Shown piece by piece: positions 7,209-16,611 of a stretch of 64,000 nt of DNA. Source of the DNA: Tunturiibacter gelidiferens (GTDB lineage: Bacteria > Acidobacteriota > Terriglobia > Terriglobales > Acidobacteriaceae). Each line of letters opens with the position of its first letter. The first letter of the stretch is position 1. The position numbers were made by a program, and so were the translations under genes. The notes below the pieces were generated by a model, which was not told the DNA's origin, made no database searches, and saw nothing but the letters and a program-made list of their open reading frames with translations. The DNA is taken from contig NZ_JACCCV010000002.1 of assembly GCF_013410115.1 (NCBI RefSeq), positions 310,001 through 374,000 on the forward strand, given 5' to 3'.

Positions 7209-9884
7209 ATGACAACGAAACTGGAAGAAGCCGCCAAGCAGGACTTTACCGCAGAGGTCTCCGAGTGGATTGAGGCGTTTGATGACGTCGTTGCCGCAGA
7301 CTGGGAGCAGGGGTCGGAGTTGCTGGAGGCTCTGCGGAAGCGCGCGCATGAGGCCGGAGTGCCGACGCCGAGCGAGCTGACGACCCCCTATCGCAATACG
7401 ATTCCAAAGCATGACGAGCTGCCATACCCGGGCGACAGAGCATTGGAGCGCCGAGTAGAGAGCCTGATTCGCTGGAACGCGATGGCGATGGTGCATGGTC
7501 AGAACAAAAAGGACGCCGGGATTGGTGGACATATCTCGACGTACTCGTCGCTAGCTACGTTGCTGGAGGTTGGGTTCAATCACTTCTTTCATGCGAAGTA
7601 CTCCGTCGGTGGGCAGGAGCAGCCGGGAGACTTTGTTTACTTTCAGGGCCATGCTTCGCCGGGAGTGTATGCGCGGGCTTATCTTGAAGGGCGTTTGGAT
7701 GACGAGAGGTTGAAGAACTTTAGGCATGAGCTGAGAGAGACGCCGGGGTTGAGCTCGTATCCGCACCCGTGGCTGATGCCGAACTTCTGGAACTTCCCTA
7801 CGGTATCGATGGGGATCGGACCTTTGAATGCGATCTATCAGGCGCGGTTTATGCGGTATCTGGAGAACCGCAAGCTGATTGAGCCTACCGACCGCAAGGT
7901 GTGGGCGTTTGTGGGTGACGGCGAGACGGACGAGGTTGACAGCCTGGGTGCTATCTCGGTGGCTGCTCGCGAGAAGCTGGATAATTTGATCTTTGTGGTG
8001 AACTGCAACCTGCAGCGGCTGGATGGGCCGGTGCGTGGCAACAAGCGGATCATCGACGAGCTGGAGGGCGTGTTCCGTGGAGCGGGATGGAATGTCATCA
8101 AGGTGATATGGGGCTCGGATTGGGATGCGTTGTTTGAGCGCGACCACACCGGATTGCTACTGCGGCGGATGGAGGAGTGCGTCGATGGCGAGTACCAGAC
8201 CTTCAAGGCGAAGGGCGGGGCTTACCTGCGCGAGCACTTCTTCGGGAAGTATCCGGAGCTGCTTGAGTTGGTGAAGGATATGTCCGATGAGCAGCTTGGT
8301 TTATTGCATCGCGGTGGCCATGACCGGACGAAGATCTACAACGCTTATAAGCGCGCGGTGGAGCACAAGGGCGGCCCGACCGTGATTCTGGCGAAGACCG
8401 TGAAGGGGCATGGATTGGGCTCGGCGCAAAGCAGAAACGCGACACACTCGGAGAAGAAGCTGGCCGATGATGGGCTGGCGGCGTTTGTGAAGCGGTTTGA
8501 GATTCCGATTCCGGAGGAGGCGGCGAAGTCGGGTACGCCGTATCGGCCGGCGCAGGACTCTCCCGAGATTGTTTACATGCAGGAGCGCCGCAAGGAACTC
8601 GGTGGATATCTGCCGACGCGTGAGGTGCCGAAGATCAACTTCAAGGCTCCGGGGCTGGAGTACTTTGGCGAGTGGACGGCGGGCTCGAACAAGCGTGCCG
8701 TGTCGACGACGATGGGCTTCGTGAGCATACTGCGACACCTGATGAAGGACCCGGCGATTGGCAAGTTGATTGTGCCGATTGTGCCGGATGAGGGCAGAAC
8801 GTTTGGGCTGGAGTCGGCGATTCGGCAGGTGGGAATCTATGCGCCGGAGGGGCAGAAGTACAGCCCGCATGATGCGGATATGCTGCTCTACTACCGAGAG
8901 GATAAGGATGGGCAGATTCTGGAGGAGGGGATTACGGAGGCGGGTTCGATGGCCTCGTTTACCGCGGCGGGCACGGCATATGTGAACTACAAGGTGCCGG
9001 CGATTCCCTTCTATATGTACTACTCGATGTTTGGATTTCAGCGCATCGGGGATATGGTGTGGGCGTTTGCGGACTCGCGCGGCAAGGGCTTTTTGATGGG
9101 CGGAACGGCTGGGCGGACGACGATGCTTGGCGAGGGGTTGCAGCACCAGGATGGGCACAGCATTGTGCTCGCCAGCACGGTGCCGACCTGCGTGACGTAT
9201 GATCCGGCGTTTGTGTATGAGCTGGCAGTGGTGATTCAGGATGGCATCAGGCGGATGTACGAGAAGGGGGAGGACTGCTTCTACTACATCACGATGTACA
9301 ACGAGGATTACGCGATGCCCGCGATGCCGGAGGGTTCGGCTGCGGGTATTCTGCGCGGGATCTACAAGCTGAAGCCGGCTGCCGGTGAGGCGACGGTGCA
9401 GTTGTTTGGCAGCGGGCCGATTCTGAATGAGGTGCTGCGAGCGCAGGAGATTCTTGCTTCGAAGTACAACGTGCATGCCGATGTGTGGAGCGTGACCAGC
9501 TATACGGAGTTGCGGCGGGATGCGCTGGCGGTGGAGCGATGGAATCGGCTGCATCCGGCGGAGAAGGAGAAGGTGCCGTATGTGCTGCAGGCACTGGGGA
9601 GCTCGGCTGGGCCGATTATTGCTACGAGCGACTACATGAAGTCGGTGCCGGATCTGTTGTCGCCGTGGCTGCCTTCTCGGCTGGTGACGCTGGGGACTGA
9701 TGGGTTCGGGCGAAGCGATAACCGCGAGCATCTGCGGCGACACTTTGAAGTGAGTGCTGAGGCGATCGTTGGAGCTACGCTGTCGAAGCTCGCTCGCGAT
9801 GGCAAGTTCAAACCGAAGGCGGCGCAGAAGGCGTTGGCTGAGCTGGGGCTGGATGTCGAAGCGGTTGATCCGGCGCGTGCCTAG
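7209..9884 (+). CDS. aceE: Pyruvate dehydrogenase E1 component, homodimeric type
   Basis: This 891-residue thiamine-diphosphate enzyme decarboxylates pyruvate and acetylates the lipoyl E2 subunit of the pyruvate dehydrogenase complex. The single-chain (alpha2) AceE architecture is clear. The N-terminal IRWNAMAMVHGQNKKDAGIG is followed by GGHISTYSSLATLLEVGFNH. The ThDP/Mg motif is VGDGETDEVDS...NLIFVVNCNLQ (about residues 235-272). The catalytic middle region includes the AKTVKGHGLG and ATHSEKKL segments. The C-terminal transketolase-like domain has GRTFGLES and GRSDNREHLRRHFEV. Length and motifs match the family, so it should be functional. The E2 and E3 genes are not in the window. A terminator-like hairpin follows, and then a gene for a degenerate E1-alpha-like protein. 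Confidence 0.97.
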   Translation: MTTKLEEAAKQDFTAEVSEWIEAFDDVVAADWEQGSELLEALRKRAHEAGVPTPSELTTPYRNTIPKHDELPYPGDRALERRVESLIRWNAMAMVHGQNKKDAGIGGHISTYSSLATLLEVGFNHFFHAKYSVGGQEQPGDFVYFQGHASPGVYARAYLEGRLDDERLKNFRHELRETPGLSSYPHPWLMPNFWNFPTVSMGIGPLNAIYQARFMRYLENRKLIEPTDRKVWAFVGDGETDEVDSLGAISVAAREKLDNLIFVVNCNLQRLDGPVRGNKRIIDELEGVFRGAGWNVIKVIWGSDWDALFERDHTGLLLRRMEECVDGEYQTFKAKGGAYLREHFFGKYPELLELVKDMSDEQLGLLHRGGHDRTKIYNAYKRAVEHKGGPTVILAKTVKGHGLGSAQSRNATHSEKKLADDGLAAFVKRFEIPIPEEAAKSGTPYRPAQDSPEIVYMQERRKELGGYLPTREVPKINFKAPGLEYFGEWTAGSNKRAVSTTMGFVSILRHLMKDPAIGKLIVPIVPDEGRTFGLESAIRQVGIYAPEGQKYSPHDADMLLYYREDKDGQILEEGITEAGSMASFTAAGTAYVNYKVPAIPFYMYYSMFGFQRIGDMVWAFADSRGKGFLMGGTAGRTTMLGEGLQHQDGHSIVLASTVPTCVTYDPAFVYELAVVIQDGIRRMYEKGEDCFYYITMYNEDYAMPAMPEGSAAGILRGIYKLKPAAGEATVQLFGSGPILNEVLRAQEILASKYNVHADVWSVTSYTELRRDALAVERWNRLHPAEKEKVPYVLQALGSSAGPIIATSDYMKSVPDLLSPWLPSRLVTLGTDGFGRSDNREHLRRHFEVSAEAIVGATLSKLARDGKFKPKAAQKALAELGLDVEAVDPARA

Positions 9885-9911
9885 CAGCTTTTGAAGCGCT
9901 TTGATTGCGAT

Positions 9912-9941
9912 GAGGGTTCCTTGTGGAACCCCTCTCGTTTT
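9912..9941 (+). terminator. rho-independent terminator after aceE
   Basis: GAGGGTTCC-TTGT-GGAACCCCTC forms a near-perfect hairpin (one bulged C) followed by TCGTTTTG. It lies 28 bases past the aceE stop and before the next gene's ribosome-binding site, so it probably ends or attenuates aceE transcription. Confidence 0.65.
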
Positions 9942-9965
9942 GTAACTTGAAGTGTTACGGAGGGT

Positions 9966-10844
9966 TTGTTGAGCGACGCGGGGCTGTACGAGAATCCATT
10001 GGTGCCGAATAAGAAGTTGCTGCAGATGTATAGCGTGATGGCCGACGCGAGAGTTCTGGACGAGCATATTGCTGGAATGCAGAAGGGTGTGAAGGCGCGG
10101 CGACGGCTGGAGTCTACTAAGGGGCAGGAGGCTTGCCGGGTGAGCACCGCTCTCGAGCTCCTACCGGGCGATCTGGTGAGCGACTCGCAGGCTGGCGTGG
10201 TGATGGATCTGATCGCGGGGGCGCAGTCGAAGGCGCAGATCGACTCGCTGTTAGGGCGGGTGGTGGAGTTTCACGCAGGAAAGATCGACGGAGCGAGGCT
10301 GGCCAGGGAAGGTGCGCTGGCGCGAGTGTTGCCGTGGGTGGAAGATGCGAGCAGCCGGCTACGAATGGCGATGGGGGCGGCGCTCTCGTTCAAGACGCTG
10401 AAACGGGGGAGCGTGGTAGTCGCTTATGTTGGCCGTTCGGAGCTAGACAAGAAGGAGTGGCAAGAGATCATCGAGTCCGTTGCAAAGCTGGATCTGCCGA
10501 TGATCCTTGTCGTCTTGCCCAGTAGAGGAGACAAGAAAGACGGGGTGAATCAATTGAGCGCGAAGGTCCGCGGGTGGGGGATGCCGGGAATCCCGGTGGA
10601 CGCGAACGATGCGGTGGCTTTGTACCGGGTGACGCAGGAGTCCCTGGGGAGGATCCGGGGCGGCGGAGGCCCGGTTCTAATTGAATGCAAAGGATATCGG
10701 GTGGATGGCGTGGGTGGAGACTCCAGGCAGGATCCTCTGGTGCAGATGAAAAGTTTTCTGCTGGGGCGAAAGGTTTGCACCAAGGCCTGGCTGGAAAGGG
10801 CTGGGGAGCGTCTTCGCAAGCGTATTTCATCCACTGAACAATGA
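9966..10844 (+). CDS. E1-alpha-like 2-oxoacid dehydrogenase homologue lacking the ThDP motif
   Basis: This 292-residue protein follows the fold order of PdhA/BkdA1-type E1-alpha subunits. LLQMYSVMADARVLDEHI and STKGQEACRVSTALELLPGD match the N-terminal helices and the GQEA segment. RGSVVVAYVGRSELDKKEWQ lines up where active enzymes have GDGATSEGDFHEAL, and PMILVV follows as usual. DANDAVALYRVTQESLGRIR and GPVLIECKGYRVDG match the end of the cofactor domain. The GDG...N(N) motif for thiamine diphosphate and Mg is gone, so catalysis is unlikely. The protein is also shorter than the usual ~330-370 residues. Start is TTG at 9966 or 9969, directly after a strong GGAGGG site. Its position behind aceE suggests a regulatory or structural role near pyruvate dehydrogenase; that is inference. 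Confidence 0.75.
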   Translation: MLSDAGLYENPLVPNKKLLQMYSVMADARVLDEHIAGMQKGVKARRRLESTKGQEACRVSTALELLPGDLVSDSQAGVVMDLIAGAQSKAQIDSLLGRVVEFHAGKIDGARLAREGALARVLPWVEDASSRLRMAMGAALSFKTLKRGSVVVAYVGRSELDKKEWQEIIESVAKLDLPMILVVLPSRGDKKDGVNQLSAKVRGWGMPGIPVDANDAVALYRVTQESLGRIRGGGGPVLIECKGYRVDGVGGDSRQDPLVQMKSFLLGRKVCTKAWLERAGERLRKRISSTEQ

Positions 10845-10956
10845 GTTGACAATGAGCCCCACAGTAAGCTTCCAGTCATCAGTTGGTAACTCCGGGCCGG
10901 ACGCTGGGGGCGGTTACACTGGTAGTGGCGTTTCAAAGCCCCGGATTGAGGTGTGA

Positions 10957-12924
10957 GTGCGGACCAAAGCTTTTCTTTGTTTTGCGGCGCTGAGTCTATG
11001 TGCCGCATCGACAGCGATCGCGCAGACGCCAACGACCACTGCCGCTCCACCACCTGCCTCTGACTCTTCTCCGACGCCAGTTCCAAACGGGACGACATCC
11101 GGCAATTCACCTTATTCGGTGCAGCAACAGTCGCCAACGCCAACGCCGGCTCCCCCTGCGCAGACGCCCTCTACTACTCCTCCTCCGCAAACCCCCTCGA
11201 TAGGCCCTCCTACGCCTACGGCCCAGCCGGTGGTTCCGCCGGAGCAGACGAGTCCGAAGAAACCGTTTATCGGTTATGCCGGCTACGCTCCCGACGAGGT
11301 GAAGCCGCCGCCGGACCGCCTGGGATCGACTTACATTCCGATTGATAGCTGGGTGTATCCGGCGTTGACGCGGCTCTACTCCATGGGTTTCGTCAACACA
11401 ATGTTTCTCGGCATGAGGCCTTATACGCGACGAAGCGTTTTTCACATGCTTCAGGATTCGCGGGGCGACATTGCCAACAGCGACAACGTAGAGGCTCAGT
11501 CGATTCTCTCGAAGCTGTTGTATGAGTTAAGCGCAGAGGATCCTGATGGCGGCCTGATCGAACGTGGCGTGGTCTATGGGCTGGACTCGTCGTACACGCG
11601 TCTGCTGGGGATCAGCGGACCGATTCTGCGCGACAGCTATCACCTTGGCCAGACGATCAACAACGACTTCGGACGACCCTACCAGAGCGGTTTCAACAGC
11701 ATCGTCGGAGCTTCTGGACTCGGAGAGTGGGGGCCGTTTTCGATGTATATCCGCGGCGAGTATCAGCACGCCCCGTCGGCCGAGGGCTACTCGCTGGCTC
11801 TCGCCCAGCAACTGTCTGCCATTGACCTCATCTATCCGTATCCGGGACCTCAGGACACGATCCCGCTGGGTCCGATCCCGGATCAGAATCCGTTTCGGTT
11901 GATCGAGGCGTATACGTCGGTGCATCTGTTCGGCCATGAGATCTCCGGGGGCAAGAGCGACGCGTGGCTCGGGCCGGCGGCGGGCAGCTCGATGGCATGG
12001 TCCAACAACGCGGAGAACATCTACTCGTTCCGCATCAACAGGGTTGAGCCGCTGTACATTCCCTTTGTGTCAAAGATCATGGGCCCGCTTCGCTACGACT
12101 TTTTCTATGGGGACCTGAAAGGACATAATGTTCCGCGAGACCCGTGGGTGCATGCGGAGATGTTCTCCTTCCGGCCGACCGAGAACTTCGAGTTTGGGTT
12201 TGAGCGAACGATCATCTTCGGAGGAAAGGGCCACGCGCCGGTCACGCTGCATACCTTTCTCCGCGGTTTCTTCTCCACCCACGATACCGTCGGGAATGAA
12301 AAACAAGGTCGAGACGATCCTGGGGCCAGGTTCAGCGACTTCAATGCCTCCTACCGGCTTCCCTTCCTGCGCAAGTATGTGACGTTCGTCGTGGATACAA
12401 TCTCGCATGACGATGTGACTCCTATCAGCGCTCCTCGCCGGGCGTCTTTCAGAACAGGGCTGTATCTCTCGCAGATTCCGGGAGTCAGAAAGTTGGACTT
12501 CAGAGTAGAGGCCGTATCCACCGACCCTGATGTCGGGCCTGCTCACGATGGACAGTTTGCGTACTGGGAGACCATCCAAAAGCAGGGGTACACGAATAAG
12601 GGCTTCATCATGGGGGACTGGATCGGGCGCGAGGCAAAGGGTGGCCAGGCGTGGCTGACCTATCACATCTCGGGCAACGAGTGGGTCCAACTGGAGTATC
12701 TGAATAAGAAGACGCCTTCGAACTTCATTCCCGGCGGGACCACGCAAAACCAGTTCAAGGCGAGCGTTGTGAAGCGACTGGGAAAGGACGTCGAGCTGAA
12801 CGCATGGGTACAGTATGAGGGCTGGAAGGCGCCGATCTATAAGACTGGGCTTCAGCAAAATACTTCAACTGCAGTGCAGCTGACCTGGTATCCGAGGTTA
12901 CGCACGTATCCTTCACTTCCCTAG
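10957..12924 (+). CDS. Capsule assembly Wzi family outer membrane protein
   Basis: This 655-residue protein has a signal peptide (FLCFAALSLCAASTAIA), then a low-complexity Pro/Thr/Ser/Gln linker (about 22-105), then a beta-barrel domain. The domain opening STYIPIDSWVYPALTRLYSM and the following LGMRPYTRRSVFHML are the recognisable start of the Wzi/capsule-assembly family. Wzi acts in the outer membrane as a lectin that helps anchor or organise surface polysaccharide. Alternating aromatic strands continue to the end (VQLTWYPRLRTYPSLP). The GTG at 10957 follows a GAGGTG site and sets the signal peptide correctly. It precedes the exopolysaccharide genes, with the divergently placed decarboxylase in between, which fits a role in surface polysaccharide. 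The long proline-rich linker is unusual for E. coli-type Wzi. Confidence 0.85.
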   Translation: MRTKAFLCFAALSLCAASTAIAQTPTTTAAPPPASDSSPTPVPNGTTSGNSPYSVQQQSPTPTPAPPAQTPSTTPPPQTPSIGPPTPTAQPVVPPEQTSPKKPFIGYAGYAPDEVKPPPDRLGSTYIPIDSWVYPALTRLYSMGFVNTMFLGMRPYTRRSVFHMLQDSRGDIANSDNVEAQSILSKLLYELSAEDPDGGLIERGVVYGLDSSYTRLLGISGPILRDSYHLGQTINNDFGRPYQSGFNSIVGASGLGEWGPFSMYIRGEYQHAPSAEGYSLALAQQLSAIDLIYPYPGPQDTIPLGPIPDQNPFRLIEAYTSVHLFGHEISGGKSDAWLGPAAGSSMAWSNNAENIYSFRINRVEPLYIPFVSKIMGPLRYDFFYGDLKGHNVPRDPWVHAEMFSFRPTENFEFGFERTIIFGGKGHAPVTLHTFLRGFFSTHDTVGNEKQGRDDPGARFSDFNASYRLPFLRKYVTFVVDTISHDDVTPISAPRRASFRTGLYLSQIPGVRKLDFRVEAVSTDPDVGPAHDGQFAYWETIQKQGYTNKGFIMGDWIGREAKGGQAWLTYHISGNEWVQLEYLNKKTPSNFIPGGTTQNQFKASVVKRLGKDVELNAWVQYEGWKAPIYKTGLQQNTSTAVQLTWYPRLRTYPSLP

Positions 12925-13002
12925 TGTTCTGAATCTAAAGACGACTGCGTGAAGAGCGTGGGTGAGAAGGGATGAGCGGTTTGGGCGGGATGGAGTTCGT
13001 CG

Positions 13003-13040
13003 GGATCCTTCCCTTCGACAAGCTCAGGGTCAGGATGACA
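13003..13040. repeat. short interspersed hairpin-type repeat
   Basis: The segment GGATCCTTCCCTTCGACA followed by AGCTCAGGGTCAGGATGACA resembles a repeat I recall between genes of diverse bacteria. CCCT and AGGG can pair around the centre. It lies in the 230-base gap between the Wzi-like gene and uxs. A related, diverged unit lies at 5528-5556. Confidence 0.4.
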
Positions 13041-13153
13041 GCAAAGGCCTAAATACGGGGCTTCGCCAGCCTAGTTCGGGCTTCGTCATTCGACTTCGCT
13101 TGGAGCAGTCCGCTATTGCTGACACTAGCCGGCTATCGCTAATCACTACTTGG

Positions 13154-14098
13154 CTATCGTGAAGAGACGCAAGCTCTGAAGTATTCGAGAGAGCGTTCAA
13201 GGCCTTGGCGGAGACTGATCTTGGGCTCCCAGTTGAGGAGATTTCTGGCGCGGGTGATGTCAGGGCGTCGGCGCGTGGGATCGTCCTGTGGCAGGTCCTG
13301 AAAGAGGATCTCGGACTTCGAACCGGTGACGGCGAGGATCTCGCGAGCGCATTCGAGGATGGTCCACTCGACCGGATTGCCGATGTTGACGGGGAGATGC
13401 TCGTCGGAGCGCGAGAGGAGAAGTATCCCTTCGATGAGATCGGCGACGTAGCAGAAGCTGCGCGTCTGGGAGCCGTCGCCGTAGATGGTGAGAGGTTCGC
13501 CGCGCAGGGCCTGGACTATGAGGTTCGAGATCACGCGGCCGTCGTTGGCCTGAAGACGGGGGCCGTAAGTATTGAAGATGCGGACCAGGTGCGTATCGAC
13601 GCCGTAGTAGCGGTGGTAGGCCATGACGGCAGCCTCAGAGAAGCGTTTGGCCTCGTCATAGACGGAACGTGGACCGATGGGATTAACCTTGCCCCAGTAG
13701 GTCTCGACCTGGGGGTGGACCTCGGGGTCGCCGTAGCATTCGGAGGTGGAGGCGTGGAGATACCCGGCGCCGTATTTGCGGGCGAGGTCGAGGGTATTGA
13801 TGGTGCCCGCAGAGCCGACCAGCAGGGTTTCTACGCCGAGGCGGGAGTAGTCGATTGGGCTGGCGGGAGAGGCGAAGTTGAAGATGTAGTCGACTTTGCC
13901 AGTGTCGAAGGGCTTGCAGATATCGAGTTCGACGAGGCTGAAGCGGCTATCGCGAGAGAGATGGCTGAGGTTGGCCAGGTTGCCCGTGCTCAGGTTGTCG
14001 ACGCCGACGACGTTGTCTCCTTCTGACAGAAGAGCGTCACAGAGATGAGACCCGAGAAAGCCGGCGGCTCCTGTGACGAGAGTGCTTCGAGACATCAA
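13154..14098 (-). CDS. UDP-glucuronate decarboxylase (SDR/NAD-dependent epimerase family)
   Basis: This 314-residue extended SDR most resembles UDP-xylose synthase, which converts UDP-glucuronate to UDP-xylose with an internal NAD cycle. The NAD-binding motif is [17 protein letters not shown] near the N-terminus. Catalysis is supported by [15 protein letters not shown] (Ser/Thr) and the YxxxK pair in [31 protein letters not shown] and [20 protein letters not shown] are typical of the UXS branch. The protein is cytosolic, as no N-terminal membrane anchor is present. It would supply a pentose donor to the glycosyltransferases of the adjacent exopolysaccharide locus. It is divergent from the tyrosine kinase gene at 14353. 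Other UDP-sugar epimerases share this fold, so the exact substrate carries some uncertainty. Confidence 0.87.
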   Translation of the reverse strand: MMSRSTLVTGAAGFLGSHLCDALLSEGDNVVGVDNLSTGNLANLSHLSRDSRFSLVELDICKPFDTGKVDYIFNFASPASPIDYSRLGVETLLVGSAGTINTLDLARKYGAGYLHASTSECYGDPEVHPQVETYWGKVNPIGPRSVYDEAKRFSEAAVMAYHRYYGVDTHLVRIFNTYGPRLQANDGRVISNLIVQALRGEPLTIYGDGSQTRSFCYVADLIEGILLLSRSDEHLPVNIGNPVEWTILECAREILAVTGSKSEILFQDLPQDDPTRRRPDITRARNLLNWEPKISLRQGLERSLEYFRACVSSR

Positions 14099-14241
14099 TG
14101 AATACCTTTCATCTTATTGAACATATGCTGGCCTGAGATTTGCAGGTGAGAGGGCAGAGAGAAGATGCCTTAGCGACAACAATTCTGCTGGATCGGCCAT
14201 CGGTTTGATGGCGTTACGGCTCATGGTCGAGGATATCCGAA

Positions 14242-14290
14242 TTTGGACCAATACAGGTCATCTGCGGGACCAGGTAACACTTTTGGACCA
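14242..14290. promoter_or_regulatory. direct repeat TTTGGACCA in the uxs/kinase divergent region
   Basis: TTTGGACCA occurs at about 14242-14250 and again at 14282-14290, 40 bases apart (about four helical turns). The pair lies about 60 bases before the start of the exopolysaccharide kinase gene. It may be a binding site for a regulator, but there is no further support. Confidence 0.25.
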
Positions 14291-14352
14291 TAAGAAGGCT
14301 GCAGCTCATCTAATACTCCTTCCGTCAGGGCCGCTCGGGTAGACTAGAGGGA

Positions 14353-16611
14353 ATGGGTTCTAAAAATACGCAGCCGCCGCATGTGAGTGTTCCGGAGACG
14401 AACCAGGCAGGGTTCAGTACAACGGTTACAGATACTACGCTCTCAGAAGCTCTGATTGTGCTGCGGAAACGCAAGCTGGTCCTGATCATTGCGGTTTTGT
14501 TGGGCCTGGCATACGGAATCTTTAAGGCGGAGTCGCAGCCCAAACTCTATGAATCGTACGGACGAATTCAGGTGCGGTCGGGTTCGTCGAACGAATACCG
14601 AGTCAGCACGGTGCAAGAGTACAGCGGTGATTCCAGCTCGAAGCTGCTGAGCGAGATCGAGATTATAAAGAGTGATTCGCTGATGTTGACCGTGTGTCGC
14701 GAGATGGATCTGGCCAACAACGCAGACTTTCTGGAACAAAAGACACGCCCCGAGCCGCGGGCGAGTCTGGAGGACGGAGAAACCAGGCAGGACACGGTCC
14801 ATCGTATTCAGAGCAATCTGCACGTCACCGTCGTACCGAAGACAGATATTATCCGCATCAGCTACAGCAGTTTTAGCGCGAAGCTGTCAGCCGATATTGT
14901 CAACAAGGTCATCTCAGATTACGTTCAGCGAAGCTATCAGACCCGTTACGAATCCTCGCAGCGCGCCTCTGTCTGGCTCTCTGGAACTCTCGAGGGCCTC
15001 AAGCAGGAGGTAGAGGCGTCGCAGGAACAGATGATGGATATGCAGCGTCGTCTGGGGATCCTTGGATTTGACCCGACCCACAATCAGATCAGCACGTCCC
15101 TCGATGACCTTGCCCGAGCGGCAGGTACTGCGAAGCTGGCTCGCATCATCGCTGAAGCGCGCTACCGCGTTGTCAGCGGAATGGATCCGAACACGCTTGA
15201 AGGCACCATCGAGTTGACTCCAGGAACGGCGCCAGCAGAGCTCAACCTGCTGCGAGGACAGTTGGCCGGAGCAAAAGCGAACTATGCCACAATGGAGTCT
15301 TCGCTCGGACCGAATCACCCTCAATCGAAGGCTCTGAAGGCTCAGATCGACGAGTACGTCAAAGAGATTGATGAGGAACAGAACCGCCTGATTGTGCAGG
15401 CAAAACAGAATTACGTGGTCGCGAAGGCGAATGAAGACCAGACGACCGCAGCGCTCGAGGCTCAGAAGACCGATGCTTACAAGTTGCGGGACCAGCTGGT
15501 GGAGTACACCCTGCGCCAACGGGAGTACGAAGCCAATCGAACGCTCTACGACAGCCTGCAACAGCGTCTGCGAACTGCGAGCGTGCAGTCGGGGCTGGAG
15601 TCTCTCGAGGTCGACGTTGTGGATCAGGCGCTGCCCCCTGCGGAGCCTGTGCTGCGGCCTCAATCGACGGTGATCATAACGGCTTTGGTCTTTGCCATGC
15701 TGGCGGGCATCGTGGTCGCCTTCCTGATGGAGAGCCTGGATACCGGGTTGCGGAGCATCGCGGAGATCGAAAGCATTACGGAGCTGCCATCGCTGGCTAT
15801 CATTCCGCGAGCGCGCAGATCATCGGTCGATCAGGCCGCAACGCTCAGCACCGCGCAACGCAACGTAGGAATTCTGACACAGCCGAAGTCGCAGTTTGCA
15901 GAAGCGTTCCGCTCCCTGCGAACGTCGCTGCTGCTCTCTAGCACCGGGCATCCACCTAAGTACATTGTGCTGACAAGCGCAACGCCCTCAGAAGGAAAGA
16001 CGACGGCCGCGAGCAATCTCGCTGCGATCCTGGCACAACGAGACACCCGGGTTCTACTGATCGATGGAGATCTTCGACGACCTAATGTTCATCACCGGTT
16101 CGGGTTGAACGGAAAGATCGGTCTGACTACGGTACTGACCGGAGCAACCAAGCTCGAGGAGACGGTACAGCGAGTGCCTGAGATTCCAAATCTCGACATC
16201 CTGCCCAGTGGACCGGTTCCGCCATTCCCGACCGAGATGTTGAGTTCGGCGGCGATGGAGACCATCCTCAAGCGCTGTGGAGAACTCTACGACTACATCG
16301 TGATCGATTCGCCGCCGATCCTTTCGGTGACCGACGGCGTGATTCTGGCGCGCCAGGCGGACGCTGTCGTGCTGGTAGTGCGTCATGGTAAATCGAGCAA
16401 GCATGTGGTGCGTCGGGCCAGAGATCTGCTGCTGCGTTCGGGGGCGACCATTACTGGAATTGTGCTGAATGCGGTCGACATGAATTCACCGGAGTACTAC
16501 GGGTACTACGGCTATTCGGGTTACTCCTACTCAAGTGTGGACTCCGACAGCTGGGAGTCGCAGACGGCTTCGACAAGGGATCACACCAACGCCGGGGAGA
16601 CGAAGCGATGA
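14353..16611 (+). CDS. Polysaccharide co-polymerase fused to BY-kinase (Wzc-like tyrosine autokinase)
   Basis: This 752-residue inner-membrane protein controls exopolysaccharide chain length and export. An N-terminal Wzz domain (about 30-130) contains the first transmembrane helix (LVLIIAVLLGLAYGIF). A long coiled-coil periplasmic region (about 190-430) follows, then a second transmembrane helix (VIITALVFAMLAGIVVAFLM). The cytoplasmic kinase has Walker A SATPSEGKTTAASNLA (about 540-555), Walker A' LLIDGDLRRP (about 563) and Walker B IVIDSPPI (about 648). The C-terminal tyrosine cluster YYGYYGYSGYSYSS (about 714-730) is the autophosphorylation tail. GAGGG precedes the ATG. The stop overlaps the wza-like start (ATGA), so the two are translationally coupled. 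The PHP phosphatase at 29186 is the likely counteracting enzyme. Confidence 0.94.
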   Translation: MGSKNTQPPHVSVPETNQAGFSTTVTDTTLSEALIVLRKRKLVLIIAVLLGLAYGIFKAESQPKLYESYGRIQVRSGSSNEYRVSTVQEYSGDSSSKLLSEIEIIKSDSLMLTVCREMDLANNADFLEQKTRPEPRASLEDGETRQDTVHRIQSNLHVTVVPKTDIIRISYSSFSAKLSADIVNKVISDYVQRSYQTRYESSQRASVWLSGTLEGLKQEVEASQEQMMDMQRRLGILGFDPTHNQISTSLDDLARAAGTAKLARIIAEARYRVVSGMDPNTLEGTIELTPGTAPAELNLLRGQLAGAKANYATMESSLGPNHPQSKALKAQIDEYVKEIDEEQNRLIVQAKQNYVVAKANEDQTTAALEAQKTDAYKLRDQLVEYTLRQREYEANRTLYDSLQQRLRTASVQSGLESLEVDVVDQALPPAEPVLRPQSTVIITALVFAMLAGIVVAFLMESLDTGLRSIAEIESITELPSLAIIPRARRSSVDQAATLSTAQRNVGILTQPKSQFAEAFRSLRTSLLLSSTGHPPKYIVLTSATPSEGKTTAASNLAAILAQRDTRVLLIDGDLRRPNVHHRFGLNGKIGLTTVLTGATKLEETVQRVPEIPNLDILPSGPVPPFPTEMLSSAAMETILKRCGELYDYIVIDSPPILSVTDGVILARQADAVVLVVRHGKSSKHVVRRARDLLLRSGATITGIVLNAVDMNSPEYYGYYGYSGYSYSSVDSDSWESQTASTRDHTNAGETKR

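Noticed and set aside
8301..10067. 588-codon open frame on the minus strand opposite aceE
   Set aside because: Arg/His-rich shadow of aceE with no recognisable domain; the plus strand carries clear AceE motifs throughout.
13112..13160. Short tandem similarity (GGCTATCG units) at the end of uxs
   Set aside because: Only two to three imperfect ~20-base units, one overlapping the uxs stop codon; too short to separate from chance.
13205..14026. 273-codon plus-strand frame opposite the UDP-glucuronate decarboxylase
   Set aside because: Composition is Asp/Val/Gly-rich without motifs, while the minus strand has all SDR signatures.
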